Assembly: GCA_015060705.1 (NCBI GenBank)
Contig: SUXY01000029.1
Location: 1-38,278 of the forward strand
Direction of reading: 5' to 3'
DNA length: 38,278 nt
Source: Bacteroides sp.
Lineage (GTDB): Bacteria; Bacteroidota; Bacteroidia; Bacteroidales; Bacteroidaceae
The notes beneath the pieces were generated by a model, which was not told where the DNA came from, ran no database searches, and saw only the letters and a program-made list of their open reading frames with translations. Position numbers and translations under genes: made by a program. Positions 1 through 9,310 of this stretch are shown here, piece by piece. Within the stretch, counting starts at the first letter, position 1. Each line of letters starts with the position of its first letter.

Positions 1-614
1 TGAACTGTACGACAGCCAATGCCGAGTCTAAAGAAAGGATGCGCTTGTAGTCGCTCATGCCGATGGTGCTCAGTCCTGTTTCCACATAGAATTCACCCAT
101 AGTGGTAAAATTACCGAAGCGGAACGGCTTTTCCTTCCACGATTCGTAAGGCACGTTGCTGTTGAAGTTCTTCTGTGTCAGGAGAGTCGCCTTTTCTTCA
201 TCGCCATCGATGAAGGCCTGACGGATTTCATCCAGTACGTGAGCCGATTGCTTGTTCACGTCCCAATAGGCTTTCGGGCCTGCCGAGGTATTCGGACCTC
301 CACGCCACAAGGTCTTTTCATTGAAGGTGATGCGTTCGGCTTCTACCGAACCCATGATGTTGGCACCCAAGCTACCGTTACCGATAGGGAGGGATTGCGA
401 TTCCCAATCGGCATCCGGATTTTGAGCCGTATCACCTGCCGATTCCGGTTTGTTTTCACCCTTCCACATCTCCGGTGTGTTGCCGAACCAGATAGCCTTG
501 TTCTCCAAGGTAATTGGTTTGTTGAACCAGATAGAAAGACCACGGGTATAATCAGTGGCATGTACGGAGAGAGCCAGACATGCCATGATTGCTGTTTGAT
601 AAATCTTCTTCATA
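1..614 (-). CDS. GH95-family glycoside hydrolase (alpha-L-fucosidase type), N-terminal part only
   Basis: The gene begins with ATG at 614 and runs off the left edge, so only about 204 N-terminal residues are visible. It starts with a signal peptide (MKKIYQTAIMACLALSVHA), so the product should be periplasmic or secreted. The stretch around residues 65-105 contains PIGNGSLGANIMG followed by FNEKTLWRGGP. This is the conserved beginning of the GH95 N-terminal domain, a family that hydrolyses alpha-1,2-L-fucosides and some alpha-L-galactosides. The catalytic residues lie in the missing C-terminal part, so the exact substrate cannot be judged. It lies 3 bp beyond the stop of the CxxCH lipoprotein gene and is probably co-transcribed with it. 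Confidence 0.85.
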
Positions 615-617
615 CTA

Positions 618-2096
618 TTATTCGGTTAAGTTAGACTTTATTTTCACTTGTTCTTTCTCGTTGTCTAGTATTTTTTGTATCAATGTGTATCGTCCTGTTT
701 CTACTTTACCTTTCACCAATTCAGGTATATTGAAGGAATTCATGCATTCCTGATAGAAGTCACCTCTTTCCTGAGGAAGCACGAATGGTTTTCCTACAGT
801 TCCGTTAGCATCGATGTAAGCGATGTAGGGACGGGTATGCAAACCGTCTGTCCGTCGGCTGCTGAATACGATCCAACGTCCGTTACTGCTCCAACTATGA
901 TAACTTTCTACACTAGGACTATTCAATGCTTCCAAATTTACAGACTTGTATCCATTGGGTACGTCCAACATCCAAAGGTCTGCTTCCTGATGCCAGATAG
1001 GAAAAGTGGCATGGTTGGCTAACGTTACCATCAGGAACTTTCCGTCTGGCGACATGCGGGGGAAAGATACGCTTTTACCCATTTTTTCCGCATGGAATAG
1101 TGTATCCACTTGATGGCCGAATGTCCTTGTCTTTTCATCGAAGCTGATGGCACATAGATGGTATTTCAGTGCTTCAATGCTGTCGGGTAAAGCTTGCTTG
1201 CGTGCAGAACAGAAATACAGGGTCTTTCCGTCTGCGGAGAACGAAGGGAATGTCTCGAAACTCTCCTCTCCGAATGTCAGGGGAGTGGTAATGATTTCGT
1301 TTCGTACCACGTCATAGACTACCACATCCGATGCTAAATCCATTACTTCAATGCGGTTAGCATGGTTCGTGTGGAAGAGTTGCTTGGTGTCGTTTATCGA
1401 AAAGGCTATATAATTCCCGCTTGGATGCCAATACGGATAGACCAATGCAGACATTGTTTGTTCTGTCTTGGTCTCTAGTTTCCGGATGTTACCATTATCC
1501 ACTAAAATAGTTCCGGCATGTTTGGCACGCAAGTGGAACATCATCTTTTCCGGATTCTGTACACAGAAGGAATGACAGTTCATGCAGTTTCGGTCGGTCT
1601 GTGTATTCTCTAGAATAGCGGTTTCTTCGAAGTTCTCCAGGTTTCGCTGATAAATTCCCATTTCGTTCCACAACGTATAGCCTGGAGGTATTAGGCGGTA
1701 GACTAGATATGGATCTATTTCTTCTTCTGCAAAACGGAAGGTGAAAGACCGATAGGCAATCCACTTTCCGTCTTCCAGTCTGCAATGCTTCACTTCCACT
1801 TGTTCATTTTTGCTTGCCCAGTCTTTCCAGGCATTCAGTGCTGGAATGATGGCTCCATCTTTGCAAATGCCCGAAATGCTCTTTCCTTTGCATGTTAACA
1901 CCAAAGCTTCTTGTCCGTCTTCTGCATCGACATAGAAATTGAGGGGAGCGATATTGGGAGGTACTACCATGTCTGCGTACTCCTCTACCAGAGGGGAGGG
2001 GCTGTCTACAGAGGAAAATACTTTTACTTCTTGGCTACAAGAAATAAATAGGCCGACGGTTATTCCTAGAAGCAGGAGATATAAACAATTCTTCAT
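618..2096 (-). CDS. Lipoprotein with one CxxCH haem motif and a TolB-like beta-propeller
   Basis: The ATG at 2096 gives MKNCLYLLLLGITVGLFISC, a lipoprotein signal with a lipidated Cys near residue 20. A longer TTG start at 2108 would overlap the upstream gene. Near residue 171 the sequence reads NCMNCH, a single c-type haem-attachment motif. The following 300 residues hold repeated propeller-like phrases (YWHPSGNYIAFSI, PSFSADGKTLYFCS, PRMSPDGKFLMVT, SWSSNGRWIVFSS) typical of TolB/WD40-like blades. Homologues in Bacteroides are often labelled cytochrome c biosynthesis or TolB-like proteins, without a proven role. The start lies 4 bp after the stop of the DUF6057 gene, so the two form a translationally close pair. 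I infer an extracytoplasmic redox or sensing role, but the substrate is unknown. Confidence 0.75.
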   Translation of the reverse strand: MKNCLYLLLLGITVGLFISCSQEVKVFSSVDSPSPLVEEYADMVVPPNIAPLNFYVDAEDGQEALVLTCKGKSISGICKDGAIIPALNAWKDWASKNEQVEVKHCRLEDGKWIAYRSFTFRFAEEEIDPYLVYRLIPPGYTLWNEMGIYQRNLENFEETAILENTQTDRNCMNCHSFCVQNPEKMMFHLRAKHAGTILVDNGNIRKLETKTEQTMSALVYPYWHPSGNYIAFSINDTKQLFHTNHANRIEVMDLASDVVVYDVVRNEIITTPLTFGEESFETFPSFSADGKTLYFCSARKQALPDSIEALKYHLCAISFDEKTRTFGHQVDTLFHAEKMGKSVSFPRMSPDGKFLMVTLANHATFPIWHQEADLWMLDVPNGYKSVNLEALNSPSVESYHSWSSNGRWIVFSSRRTDGLHTRPYIAYIDANGTVGKPFVLPQERGDFYQECMNSFNIPELVKGKVETGRYTLIQKILDNEKEQVKIKSNLTE

Positions 2097-2100
2097 TGCA

Positions 2101-3843
2101 TTAAACAAATATCAAGTAATACCATACAGTATGACCGAAGGAACGGTGCATTACATTTTTCAGATTCGGATTTTGACGGTTTTGGGCATATTGACGCATG
2201 AACTGGGCATATTGTTCCTTTACCGAGGATGAAACGTTGTACGCTTTCACTTTGTCCGGTTGGTCCAGGGCCATGACCGCTTGTTGGAAAGACAAAGGAA
2301 GTGTCCTGTCCTTTCCCGTTCCATAGTATTTATCCAAAAAGAGCTGGAATCCTTTCAGGTCCTTGTTCATCAGGAAAGACAAACCTAGGTATTCCTTTGC
2401 CTTCCGGTTCTCTGGATTGACTTCGAGGATGTCCTGCAATTCAGGTGCCCAACCATAGAACATGGCAAATCGGTTCTGTTGGCTCAGGCTACGGCGTTTT
2501 TCACCGAGTTCGGCATCTGCTTCTATCGCTTGGTCATTGTGAAGAAACTGGCTGTATTTCTGCGCCCATTTCCGATGGAAAGTAGTTTTGGCTATCAACG
2601 AAAGATATTTTTCCGCTACTGCATGATGGCCGAATATCAGGTTCGTCTTGACTAGGCGTTTCATCGTTTGTATTCCCATGGATTGTGGAAAAGTCACCTG
2701 AGCTTCAAAGGCATGTTGTTGGGCTTCGGCTATACAGCCCACGGTATAATGAATGTCACTGGCCAACAGACGGACAGTTCCGGTAGAGTTGACCGTAGTC
2801 AACAACGAATTCATGCCTTTGGGATAATAATGAAAAGCGCGGTTGGCCAGTTCACCCTTGTTTGCCAATGCCATATTGGCATAGTTCATGAAAAGGTAAT
2901 TGTTCATCGGCTTGTCCGATACGAAGTTAAGGATAGCATCCCAGTCTTCCATGTAGGCATGATGATTCAGTCGCCAGATGTCTTGATTCGATGTGTTGCA
3001 GAAGTTTCCTGCCATTTGCACGAGTAGGGCACTTGGTATCAGCCAACCGGTGCAACAGATGGCCCAACCGGTGATTGGCTTTTTCCAAGATACATACATT
3101 ACTCCACGGGCCAGCAGGAGACACAGAAGCGTAACTCCCCAGGTTGCCCAATGGTAGATAGGCATTTCGGAAATAGATTCATAATAGCATGCAGGAGTCA
3201 GCAGGAATCCGAGGTCGACAACCACCCCTGTGAAATGAATCAGGGCGATTGTAGAAAGGTATAGGGCTGACGGTGCTGCCAGGGTCATAAGCCAATTCTC
3301 TTTTTGGGCGAACAGAATGATACCTGCCGATACATAGACGCATGCTACCGCTCCCAGTCCCCATGTCACCACGGGAATTCCTGCGAGGAACAGCCAACTG
3401 CGGACAGAGGGTCTGCACAGGGAAACCAACCATAGCCCTGCCAAAGCTAATGCCATGGACAATGCTCCCCACCAGTAGAAGTTATGGTCGTAGAGTGACA
3501 GCAACTGACAGGCCGGTACTGCGGTAACCCATGGAATCCATGCTGACATGTCCTTTCCCGGACTCCGTAGCAGTCCTGCCATTGCCACGAACAGTAGGAT
3601 GACCGGTACGGCAAAGGCGGCAGCACCCGTTATCTTTTCGTTGAAGAACTGGACACCCCATGTTCCCAGCCAACGGCCGATGCCTCCCATCCGTTCCAGA
3701 AAAAGAACGAACCAGTCCCGATCACCTACATACAGGTTGGTATGTTCCAGTTGGCACAGTTGGAAAGGAATATGGAGGTGTATTTGCCAAATGGCCAGAG
3801 CCACAAACAGCAGGCTCATGCATACATTGAATCTTTTCATCAT
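2101..3843 (-). CDS. DUF6057 family polytopic membrane protein
   Basis: This is a 580-residue protein whose first half is hydrophobic, with roughly eight to ten membrane segments between residues 7 and 275. The second half (about 285-580) is soluble, helical and TPR-like, with a region rich in MNYLFMNYANMALANKGELA-type helices. It matches what I know of DUF6057 proteins, a Bacteroidetes family with no assigned biochemistry. It sits directly upstream of the CxxCH propeller lipoprotein, with a 4-bp gap, which suggests that the two act together at the cell envelope. A 12-bp hairpin ends 12 nt before its ATG. The start is the first of two adjacent ATG codons. Confidence 0.7.
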   Translation of the reverse strand: MMKRFNVCMSLLFVALAIWQIHLHIPFQLCQLEHTNLYVGDRDWFVLFLERMGGIGRWLGTWGVQFFNEKITGAAAFAVPVILLFVAMAGLLRSPGKDMSAWIPWVTAVPACQLLSLYDHNFYWWGALSMALALAGLWLVSLCRPSVRSWLFLAGIPVVTWGLGAVACVYVSAGIILFAQKENWLMTLAAPSALYLSTIALIHFTGVVVDLGFLLTPACYYESISEMPIYHWATWGVTLLCLLLARGVMYVSWKKPITGWAICCTGWLIPSALLVQMAGNFCNTSNQDIWRLNHHAYMEDWDAILNFVSDKPMNNYLFMNYANMALANKGELANRAFHYYPKGMNSLLTTVNSTGTVRLLASDIHYTVGCIAEAQQHAFEAQVTFPQSMGIQTMKRLVKTNLIFGHHAVAEKYLSLIAKTTFHRKWAQKYSQFLHNDQAIEADAELGEKRRSLSQQNRFAMFYGWAPELQDILEVNPENRKAKEYLGLSFLMNKDLKGFQLFLDKYYGTGKDRTLPLSFQQAVMALDQPDKVKAYNVSSSVKEQYAQFMRQYAQNRQNPNLKNVMHRSFGHTVWYYLIFV

Positions 3844-3855
3844 TCATTTTAGAAA

Positions 3856-3886
3856 GTGAGAGTGTGCGGTGTTTGCACACTCTCAC
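3856..3886 (-). terminator. 12-bp perfect hairpin between glmM and the DUF6057 gene
   Basis: The arms 3856-3867 (GTGAGAGTGTGC) and 3875-3886 pair perfectly around a 7-nt loop. On the minus strand the hairpin lies after the glmM stop and is followed by TTTCT only, a short U-tract. It could be a weak or partial terminator for glmM. It also falls in the leader of the DUF6057 mRNA, just before its start codon, so attenuation is possible. Confidence 0.6.
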
Positions 3887-3914
3887 GCATTCTTGTATCA
3901 AAGCAATTATTCGG

Positions 3915-5303
3915 TTACTTAGCCAAGCTATAAACTACATCCATAATCTTCTGACCGATTTCATCGGCTGCTTCCATGGTAGAAGCTTCAGAATAAACAC
4001 GGATAATCGGCTCGGTATTACTCTTGCGGAGGTGAACCCACTTGTCAGGGAAGTCAATCTTCACACCGTCGATGTCGTTCACTTCTTCATCCTTATACAT
4101 TTCCTTCACCTTGGCCAAGATAGCATCTACGTCTGTGTCAGGAGTCAAGTCGATGCGGTTCTTTGCGATGAAATATGGAGGATAAGTAGCACGGAGTTCG
4201 CTTACGGTCTTTCCTTCGTGTGCCAAGTGGCTCAAGAACAATGCAATACCTACAAGAGCATCACGACCACAGTGGCTTTCCGGATAGATCACACCACCGT
4301 TACCTTCACCACCGATTACTGCATTGGTAGCACGAATTTTAGCAACCACGTTCACTTCACCTACAGCCGATGCATTGTATTCGCAACCATACTTGCGAGT
4401 TACATCACGGAGTGCACGGGTAGAGCTGAGGTTAGAAACGGTATTGCCCGGAGTATGCTTCAATACATAGTCGGCTACGGTTACCAAGGTATATTCTTCG
4501 CCGTACATCTTGCCGTCTTCGCAAATCATCGCCAAGCGGTCAACGTCCGGGTCAACAACGAATGCAACATCGTAGCCACCCTTTGCCATCAAGCCCATGA
4601 TGTCGCCCAAGTTCTTTTCCAATGGTTCCGGATTGTGCTGGAAGTCACCGGTCGGTTCGCAATAAAGACCTTCTACCTTTTCTACGCCCAAGCGTTCCAA
4701 GAGCTTCGGAAGAATCACACCACCCACTGAGTTCACGCAGTCGATAGCCACCTTGAACTTGGCATTGCGGATTGCTTCCACATCGACCAGCTTCAGTGCC
4801 AATACGGCATCGATATGCTTGTCATCGTATGTATTGTCTTCGCGATAGCTGCCGAGATTGTCGATGTCTGCATAGTCAAATTCTTCAGCTGCAGCAATGC
4901 GGAGCACTTCGTTACCTTCTTCTGCATTCAGGAATTCGCCGTGTTCATTCAGCAACTTCAAGGCATTCCACTGACGAGGGTTGTGGCTGGCAGTCAAAAT
5001 GATACCACCACAAGCACCTTCCATAGTCACGGCCAACTCGGTTGTCGGAGTAGAAGCCAAGCCGATGTTCACCACATCAAAGCCCATACCCATCAAGGTA
5101 CCACATACCACGTTCTTCACCATTTCACCCGAAATACGAGCATCACGGCCTACAACGATTTTATTGCTCTTAACAGTAGTTGTCTTACGAATCAGCGTTG
5201 CGTATGCTGAAGTGAACTTTACAATGTCCAGCGGATTGAGGCCTTCGCTTGCGTGGCCACCAATGGTTCCGCGGATACCGGAGATAGATTTGATTAATGT
5301 CAT
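3915..5303 (-). CDS. glmM: Phosphoglucosamine mutase
   Basis: This 462-residue cytosolic enzyme of the alpha-D-phosphohexomutase superfamily probably converts glucosamine-6-phosphate to glucosamine-1-phosphate for peptidoglycan and LPS precursors. It shows the phosphoserine loop TASHNP (Ser106), the metal-binding loop DPDVDR near residue 255, the sugar-binding loop GEGNGG near residue 325 and the phosphate-binding RKSNTEP near residue 430. Its length fits the family. A phosphomannomutase or phosphoglucomutase role cannot be excluded from sequence alone. It lies 21 bp downstream of the GH-D-like gene in the same direction, so it may be in one transcript with it, and the hairpin at 3856-3886 follows it. 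Confidence 0.88.
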   Translation of the reverse strand: MTLIKSISGIRGTIGGHASEGLNPLDIVKFTSAYATLIRKTTTVKSNKIVVGRDARISGEMVKNVVCGTLMGMGFDVVNIGLASTPTTELAVTMEGACGGIILTASHNPRQWNALKLLNEHGEFLNAEEGNEVLRIAAAEEFDYADIDNLGSYREDNTYDDKHIDAVLALKLVDVEAIRNAKFKVAIDCVNSVGGVILPKLLERLGVEKVEGLYCEPTGDFQHNPEPLEKNLGDIMGLMAKGGYDVAFVVDPDVDRLAMICEDGKMYGEEYTLVTVADYVLKHTPGNTVSNLSSTRALRDVTRKYGCEYNASAVGEVNVVAKIRATNAVIGGEGNGGVIYPESHCGRDALVGIALFLSHLAHEGKTVSELRATYPPYFIAKNRIDLTPDTDVDAILAKVKEMYKDEEVNDIDGVKIDFPDKWVHLRKSNTEPIIRVYSEASTMEAADEIGQKIMDVVYSLAK

Positions 5304-5324
5304 AATATGTAAGATTTAAAGTTT

Positions 5325-7925
5325 TTATTTCTTGTCAATACCGTTATAGATGAATACCGATGATGCCGGCATGGTGATGGTCAACGGAGTGTCGATGTCA
5401 ATCTTCTGACCGGTTGCCAAGCCTGCCAATGCTTCCTGTTGGAACGCATCGCTCAGTGTGATGCTGGTCTTCACGTAAGCCGGGATGTCGAGTGCTTCGC
5501 GGAGAGTCAGTGTGATGCTTTGTTCCGATGCTGACGGGTTACGGAGTGTCAATACCGCCTTCTTCGCATTCCAAGCTGCCCAACCGTAGATGTTGGCCTT
5601 TTTGCCGTCCCATGGATTGCCGCCTACCCAGTGGATGTCAGGCAATACATCGGCATTGGCTTCCTGCCATGCGATACAGTCTGCCAAGTCCTTCCACAAG
5701 GCACCACCGTTGATTTCGTTCATCAGCTTGTAGTCGTTGTAGAGTTCCACCATACCCGAACCGCAAGCGAAGGCACAACGCATTTCACGCACGATACCGT
5801 CATAGTCCATATCTTTCGATACGGCACCCCAACGGGAAAGGATGAATCCGTGGGTCATCATCATGTTGATAGGACAGAGCGGAGAGTTCTGTACATAGTT
5901 TTGGTAAACCAAACGGTCACGGTAAGTAATCCAGCGTTCACGGTCGCTGCCTTGGTTGCCTATTTCTGAATAGTCGGCTTCCTGACGCCATACGGCATCG
6001 GTGAATTGGAACCAGAACGGCGATGCCCATGTACCTACAGTGGTATTCAGGAAGATGTCTTCCTTGATTTTACGGGTTTCACGTTCGATGTCGATAATCG
6101 CTTCGGCATTTTCTTCACCTCTTGTACCTGGGTCCGGACCTACGGCACTGAACTGTGCACTGATACCGTCGTACTTGAAGAAGCGGAAGTCATAGTTCTT
6201 GATCATATAGGTACAAGCGTCAAGGAACATCTTGTAGTATTCCGGGTTGCTGAGTTGCATACCGCCTCTGTCTGCCCAATAAGCACGGCGATAGTCACCC
6301 GAGCGACCGTAACCGCCTACCGGACCTAACCATGCACCGATACCGGTACCCATCAAGCGGGCTACTGAATCGATTTCACTGAATCCGTTCGGGAAGTTCT
6401 TGTTGAAAGTCCACGGACCGTAGAAATCCCAACCGTCGTCCCACACGAACGCCTTCACGTTGGTCTTGTACTTGTCGAAGAACTGCTTCTTCCATTCTGC
6501 CACGATGTCAGTACATTGGTCCACATTCATGTTGGTGGTATATTCACGGTCGTTGTTACGGTCGATGTTCAGTTCGTACCAAGAGATGTATACCGGCATG
6601 GCACGCCAAGGCACGGCACGTTCACGTTCGCTGTAAGCCAGGAACGAACGACGGGCTTGACCTTCGGCAATGATACCCACTACGGCACCCACGTTCCATG
6701 TCTTGCCTTTCTGGAGAGTGGTGTTACGGCTCCACAAACCTTGGATAGGAGTGATGCTTTCATTGGTCTTGGCCACTTCGGCCTTTTCTGCCACTTTCAG
6801 TTTCAAATGGATGTCACCGTTCGATACATTTTCTTCGGTCTTGTTTTCGCAGAACAAGCGGAGCTTGAACTGGCCGTTGTAAGGGGTGGTCAGGCTATAC
6901 ACGTTCTTTTCCAACTTGCCACCTGCAAAGCCCTTGTGGTAATCCGATGCCACTACGTTGTTGTCGGCATCCAGCAAGTCCATACCCACGATGCTCAAGC
7001 CACAAGAACCGCTCTTGTAGAGGAATTCGGTAGAGAGTACGCCCGGTTCGTTTACTTCCAGGTTCATGACAATGTTCTTCACGTCGTCACCATAGAAGCC
7101 TAATTCGTTGATACGTTTCGGAATGTTTGTCAATCCTTTCCAGTCGGTCGGGTTCCAAGAGCCGGTCAACATTTCGTTGGCACCAATCTTGTTTTGCCAA
7201 GCCACATTCATTTCTCCGGTCTTTACCGGTACCCAATTGTCATCACCGGTTTGTACATTTCCGGCTGTGTTGATACCTGTCGGAGTTTCCAGACCGGCAA
7301 AGATACGGCTGCTGGCAATTACGGCACCACGGGTGTTACCCACCACTTCCGGTATTGCCTTTCCGTTCTGGTTGTCCACGTTGTAAATCATCGGCACGAT
7401 GGAGTGCATCGCCACGTCTTCCTTGGCGTTGAGATCCAGTTCCGTACGGAGGTAGTGCGAACCGTCACGCAATACGGCGCGCCATACGATGGCCAGGTCT
7501 CCGTATGCAAAGTTGGCCTCAATGGCATGGCCATCGAATTTCTTCGCACCCTTTACGGCATTCTTGTCGCCTTTCAGCGACAGAGGTTGTACGCCTTCCA
7601 ATTTCATTTCCGAAGCCAGTACTTCGGTACCGTCACCCAATCGGATCTTGAAGATTTCCGTACCCGGTTGCAGTCCCAGTTCCGGTGCTCCGGCAAACAT
7701 CAGCTTGCCGTCTTGGGCGATGAACTTGGCGGTCAGCAAGTCGTTGCTGAGTGTAAATTCACCGTTCTGTTCTGTTGTCAGCATAGCCTTTCTCGGTTGT
7801 TTTTCCTGTGGGAAGATAACGGCAGCACCCGGGCTGCTCGGTTGTGTACACGATGTACATACTCCCATGCTCAGCAAGCATAGTGCCAAGCACAGTTTCC
7901 ATTTTTTCATGTAGTTCTTTTTCAT
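5325..7925 (-). CDS. Secreted TIM-barrel glycoside hydrolase, clan GH-D-like (alpha-galactosidase type)
   Basis: This 866-residue protein has a lipoprotein-type leader; the cysteines at 23 and 26 (VCTSC) are candidate lipidation sites. Residues about 50-290 and 400-440 look like a beta-rich N-terminal domain. An inserted beta-sandwich stretch (about 290-385) resembles a carbohydrate-binding NPCBM-like unit. The barrel region carries WDDGWD (496-500), GIGAWLGPVGGYG (about 527-540) and FFKYDGIS (582-589). The DDGW and K-x-D signatures with the Asp of KYDG are what I expect for the nucleophile strand of clan GH-D (GH27/GH36). The exact GH family is not clear, and the C-terminal 750-866 is a beta domain. 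A second in-frame ATG lies at 7910. It follows the DUF5009 gene by 17 bp and precedes glmM. Confidence 0.65.
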   Translation of the reverse strand: MKKNYMKKWKLCLALCLLSMGVCTSCTQPSSPGAAVIFPQEKQPRKAMLTTEQNGEFTLSNDLLTAKFIAQDGKLMFAGAPELGLQPGTEIFKIRLGDGTEVLASEMKLEGVQPLSLKGDKNAVKGAKKFDGHAIEANFAYGDLAIVWRAVLRDGSHYLRTELDLNAKEDVAMHSIVPMIYNVDNQNGKAIPEVVGNTRGAVIASSRIFAGLETPTGINTAGNVQTGDDNWVPVKTGEMNVAWQNKIGANEMLTGSWNPTDWKGLTNIPKRINELGFYGDDVKNIVMNLEVNEPGVLSTEFLYKSGSCGLSIVGMDLLDADNNVVASDYHKGFAGGKLEKNVYSLTTPYNGQFKLRLFCENKTEENVSNGDIHLKLKVAEKAEVAKTNESITPIQGLWSRNTTLQKGKTWNVGAVVGIIAEGQARRSFLAYSERERAVPWRAMPVYISWYELNIDRNNDREYTTNMNVDQCTDIVAEWKKQFFDKYKTNVKAFVWDDGWDFYGPWTFNKNFPNGFSEIDSVARLMGTGIGAWLGPVGGYGRSGDYRRAYWADRGGMQLSNPEYYKMFLDACTYMIKNYDFRFFKYDGISAQFSAVGPDPGTRGEENAEAIIDIERETRKIKEDIFLNTTVGTWASPFWFQFTDAVWRQEADYSEIGNQGSDRERWITYRDRLVYQNYVQNSPLCPINMMMTHGFILSRWGAVSKDMDYDGIVREMRCAFACGSGMVELYNDYKLMNEINGGALWKDLADCIAWQEANADVLPDIHWVGGNPWDGKKANIYGWAAWNAKKAVLTLRNPSASEQSITLTLREALDIPAYVKTSITLSDAFQQEALAGLATGQKIDIDTPLTITMPASSVFIYNGIDKK

Positions 7926-7942
7926 GGTAATTATATGTTAGT

Positions 7943-9079
7943 TTATACTCTCAAAAATAATTTTCGTTTATACAGTTCCCAAAGGATGAAATAGATGATG
8001 CCTACATTGCTCAAGGTCAGCACTACTGAATAATACTCTCCCATGTAGGGTTGTAGTCCGTGTAGGAGGGAATGGCCGATGCAACTGAAATTTACGCACA
8101 TGGTCAGCATGTAGGCTACGATGGAATTCATGCCATATACTTTCAGCCATCCGCTGTATTTCTTCCATCCTTTGTAGTCGATGAGATAATAGAACAAGGC
8201 CATGAGCAGGAAGCAATATCCGCTGCTTACCAAAGTCATCGAACTGGTCCATAGTTTCTTGATGACGGGATGCCATATTCCCCAGATCCATCCGATGGCT
8301 ACCATAGCCGCTCCGATAGCCAACAGGTAGGTCAGTTTTCGTTTAGGCATCCATTCTTTGTCTTTCAGGATATAGCCTGCAAAGGTACCTGTCAGTACGG
8401 TGACACCGAAGTTCAGGCTGCTTAGTATCCAGGTATATCGGTACCAGTCGGCAAAGACCACTTCACCGTTCATCATGGAGGCCCCGTCACGGAATCGTCC
8501 CAATACTTCCCGGTCTATCCATTCGGCCAGGTTCCCGTCGGGGGTGTAGTTTCCACCGCCATAACCTTGGACAGTAATCCATTCCATGGCTCCCCAGAAG
8601 CCGAGTAGCAGTCCGGCTGCTACGATGATTTGTGTACGGATGCGGGTATGTAGGTAGAGCAGACTCGCGATGAGATAGCCCATGGCGATGGCTTGTAGAG
8701 TGTTCGAGTAGAAGTAGATGCGGTTAGGATCCAGTCCCAACAGATTTCCTTGACACATCATGCCGAAGATCCAGAGTAGGATGACTCGTTTCAAGATGCG
8801 TCGGTATACCGATGTTTGGTTGTTTGTATGCTTGTAGCGTGATAGGGCGAACGGAATGGTAATTCCGGACATGAACATGAAAAGGGGCATCACCAAATCC
8901 CAAGGTGAGAATCCTTCCCAGTCCACATGGGTAAAGCACCACATGAAGGAGTGGAACGACGGGGTATCTACAGCACTAGCCAATTGGTGAATAGCTGTCT
9001 CCAGTCCGACGAGCATAAAGAGATCAAATCCTCGGAGTACATCCAGTGACTCCAATCGTTGTGGTTGTTGGTTTTTCAT
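7943..9079 (-). CDS. DUF5009/HGSNAT-like membrane acyltransferase
   Basis: This 378-residue polytopic membrane protein begins with RLESLDVLRGFDLFMLVG and continues with PLFMFMSGITIPFAL. These are the signature parts of the DUF5009/heparan-alpha-glucosaminide N-acetyltransferase-like (NagX) family, with about ten membrane helices. Relatives of HGSNAT acetylate amino sugars across a membrane, but the substrate of the bacterial members is generally unknown. It is the first gene of a likely operon with the GH-D-like enzyme (17 bp apart), which suggests modification or handling of a liberated glycan. A second, divergent DUF5009 gene lies at 33389-34549. Confidence 0.8.
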   Translation of the reverse strand: MKNQQPQRLESLDVLRGFDLFMLVGLETAIHQLASAVDTPSFHSFMWCFTHVDWEGFSPWDLVMPLFMFMSGITIPFALSRYKHTNNQTSVYRRILKRVILLWIFGMMCQGNLLGLDPNRIYFYSNTLQAIAMGYLIASLLYLHTRIRTQIIVAAGLLLGFWGAMEWITVQGYGGGNYTPDGNLAEWIDREVLGRFRDGASMMNGEVVFADWYRYTWILSSLNFGVTVLTGTFAGYILKDKEWMPKRKLTYLLAIGAAMVAIGWIWGIWHPVIKKLWTSSMTLVSSGYCFLLMALFYYLIDYKGWKKYSGWLKVYGMNSIVAYMLTMCVNFSCIGHSLLHGLQPYMGEYYSVVLTLSNVGIIYFILWELYKRKLFLRV

Positions 9080-9104
9080 AGTTTATAAGTTTCTTTTTAA
9101 AAGG

Positions 9105-9145
9105 TTTATGTAATCAAAGTTACATAAATTTCTGATACTTCCGAA
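9105..9145 (-). promoter_or_regulatory. Promoter of the DUF5009/GH operon inside a 24-bp palindrome
   Basis: On the minus strand TAACTTTG (9122-9115) fits the Bacteroides -7 consensus TAnnTTTG. A TTCG at 9145-9142 sits 19 bp upstream, as a weak -33 box. The -7 box lies within a perfect inverted repeat: TTTATGTAA at 9105-9113, spacer TCAAAG, then TTACATAAA at 9120-9128. The 9+6+9 symmetry looks like an operator for a dimeric regulator, with Crp/Fnr-type geometry as an inference. Confidence 0.55.
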
Positions 9146-9246
9146 ATGCATGTTTAACAATTTTCAGGTATCATCGAAATATTCTCGATGTTATACTATT
9201 GTATTTGTTATCATTCATGGCAATGTTTGAAAAGGGAGAAAAACAT

Positions 9247-9281
9247 CATCCCCACTATCCTATGTTGGGGTAGTGGGGATG
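9247..9281 (-). terminator. Rho-independent terminator of the zeta-toxin operon
   Basis: CATCCCCACTA (9247-9257) pairs perfectly with TAGTGGGGATG (9271-9281) around a 13-nt loop. On the minus strand the stem is followed by ATGATGTTTTTC. It lies 30 bp beyond the stop of the 60-residue gene. Confidence 0.75.
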
Positions 9282-9310
9282 AGAGAAATAATCAGAGCCT
9301 GATTATACAA

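Noticed and set aside
3864-4730. 288-codon open frame on the plus strand opposite glmM
   Set aside because: It is a shadow of the glmM coding bias, with no family match and no start region.
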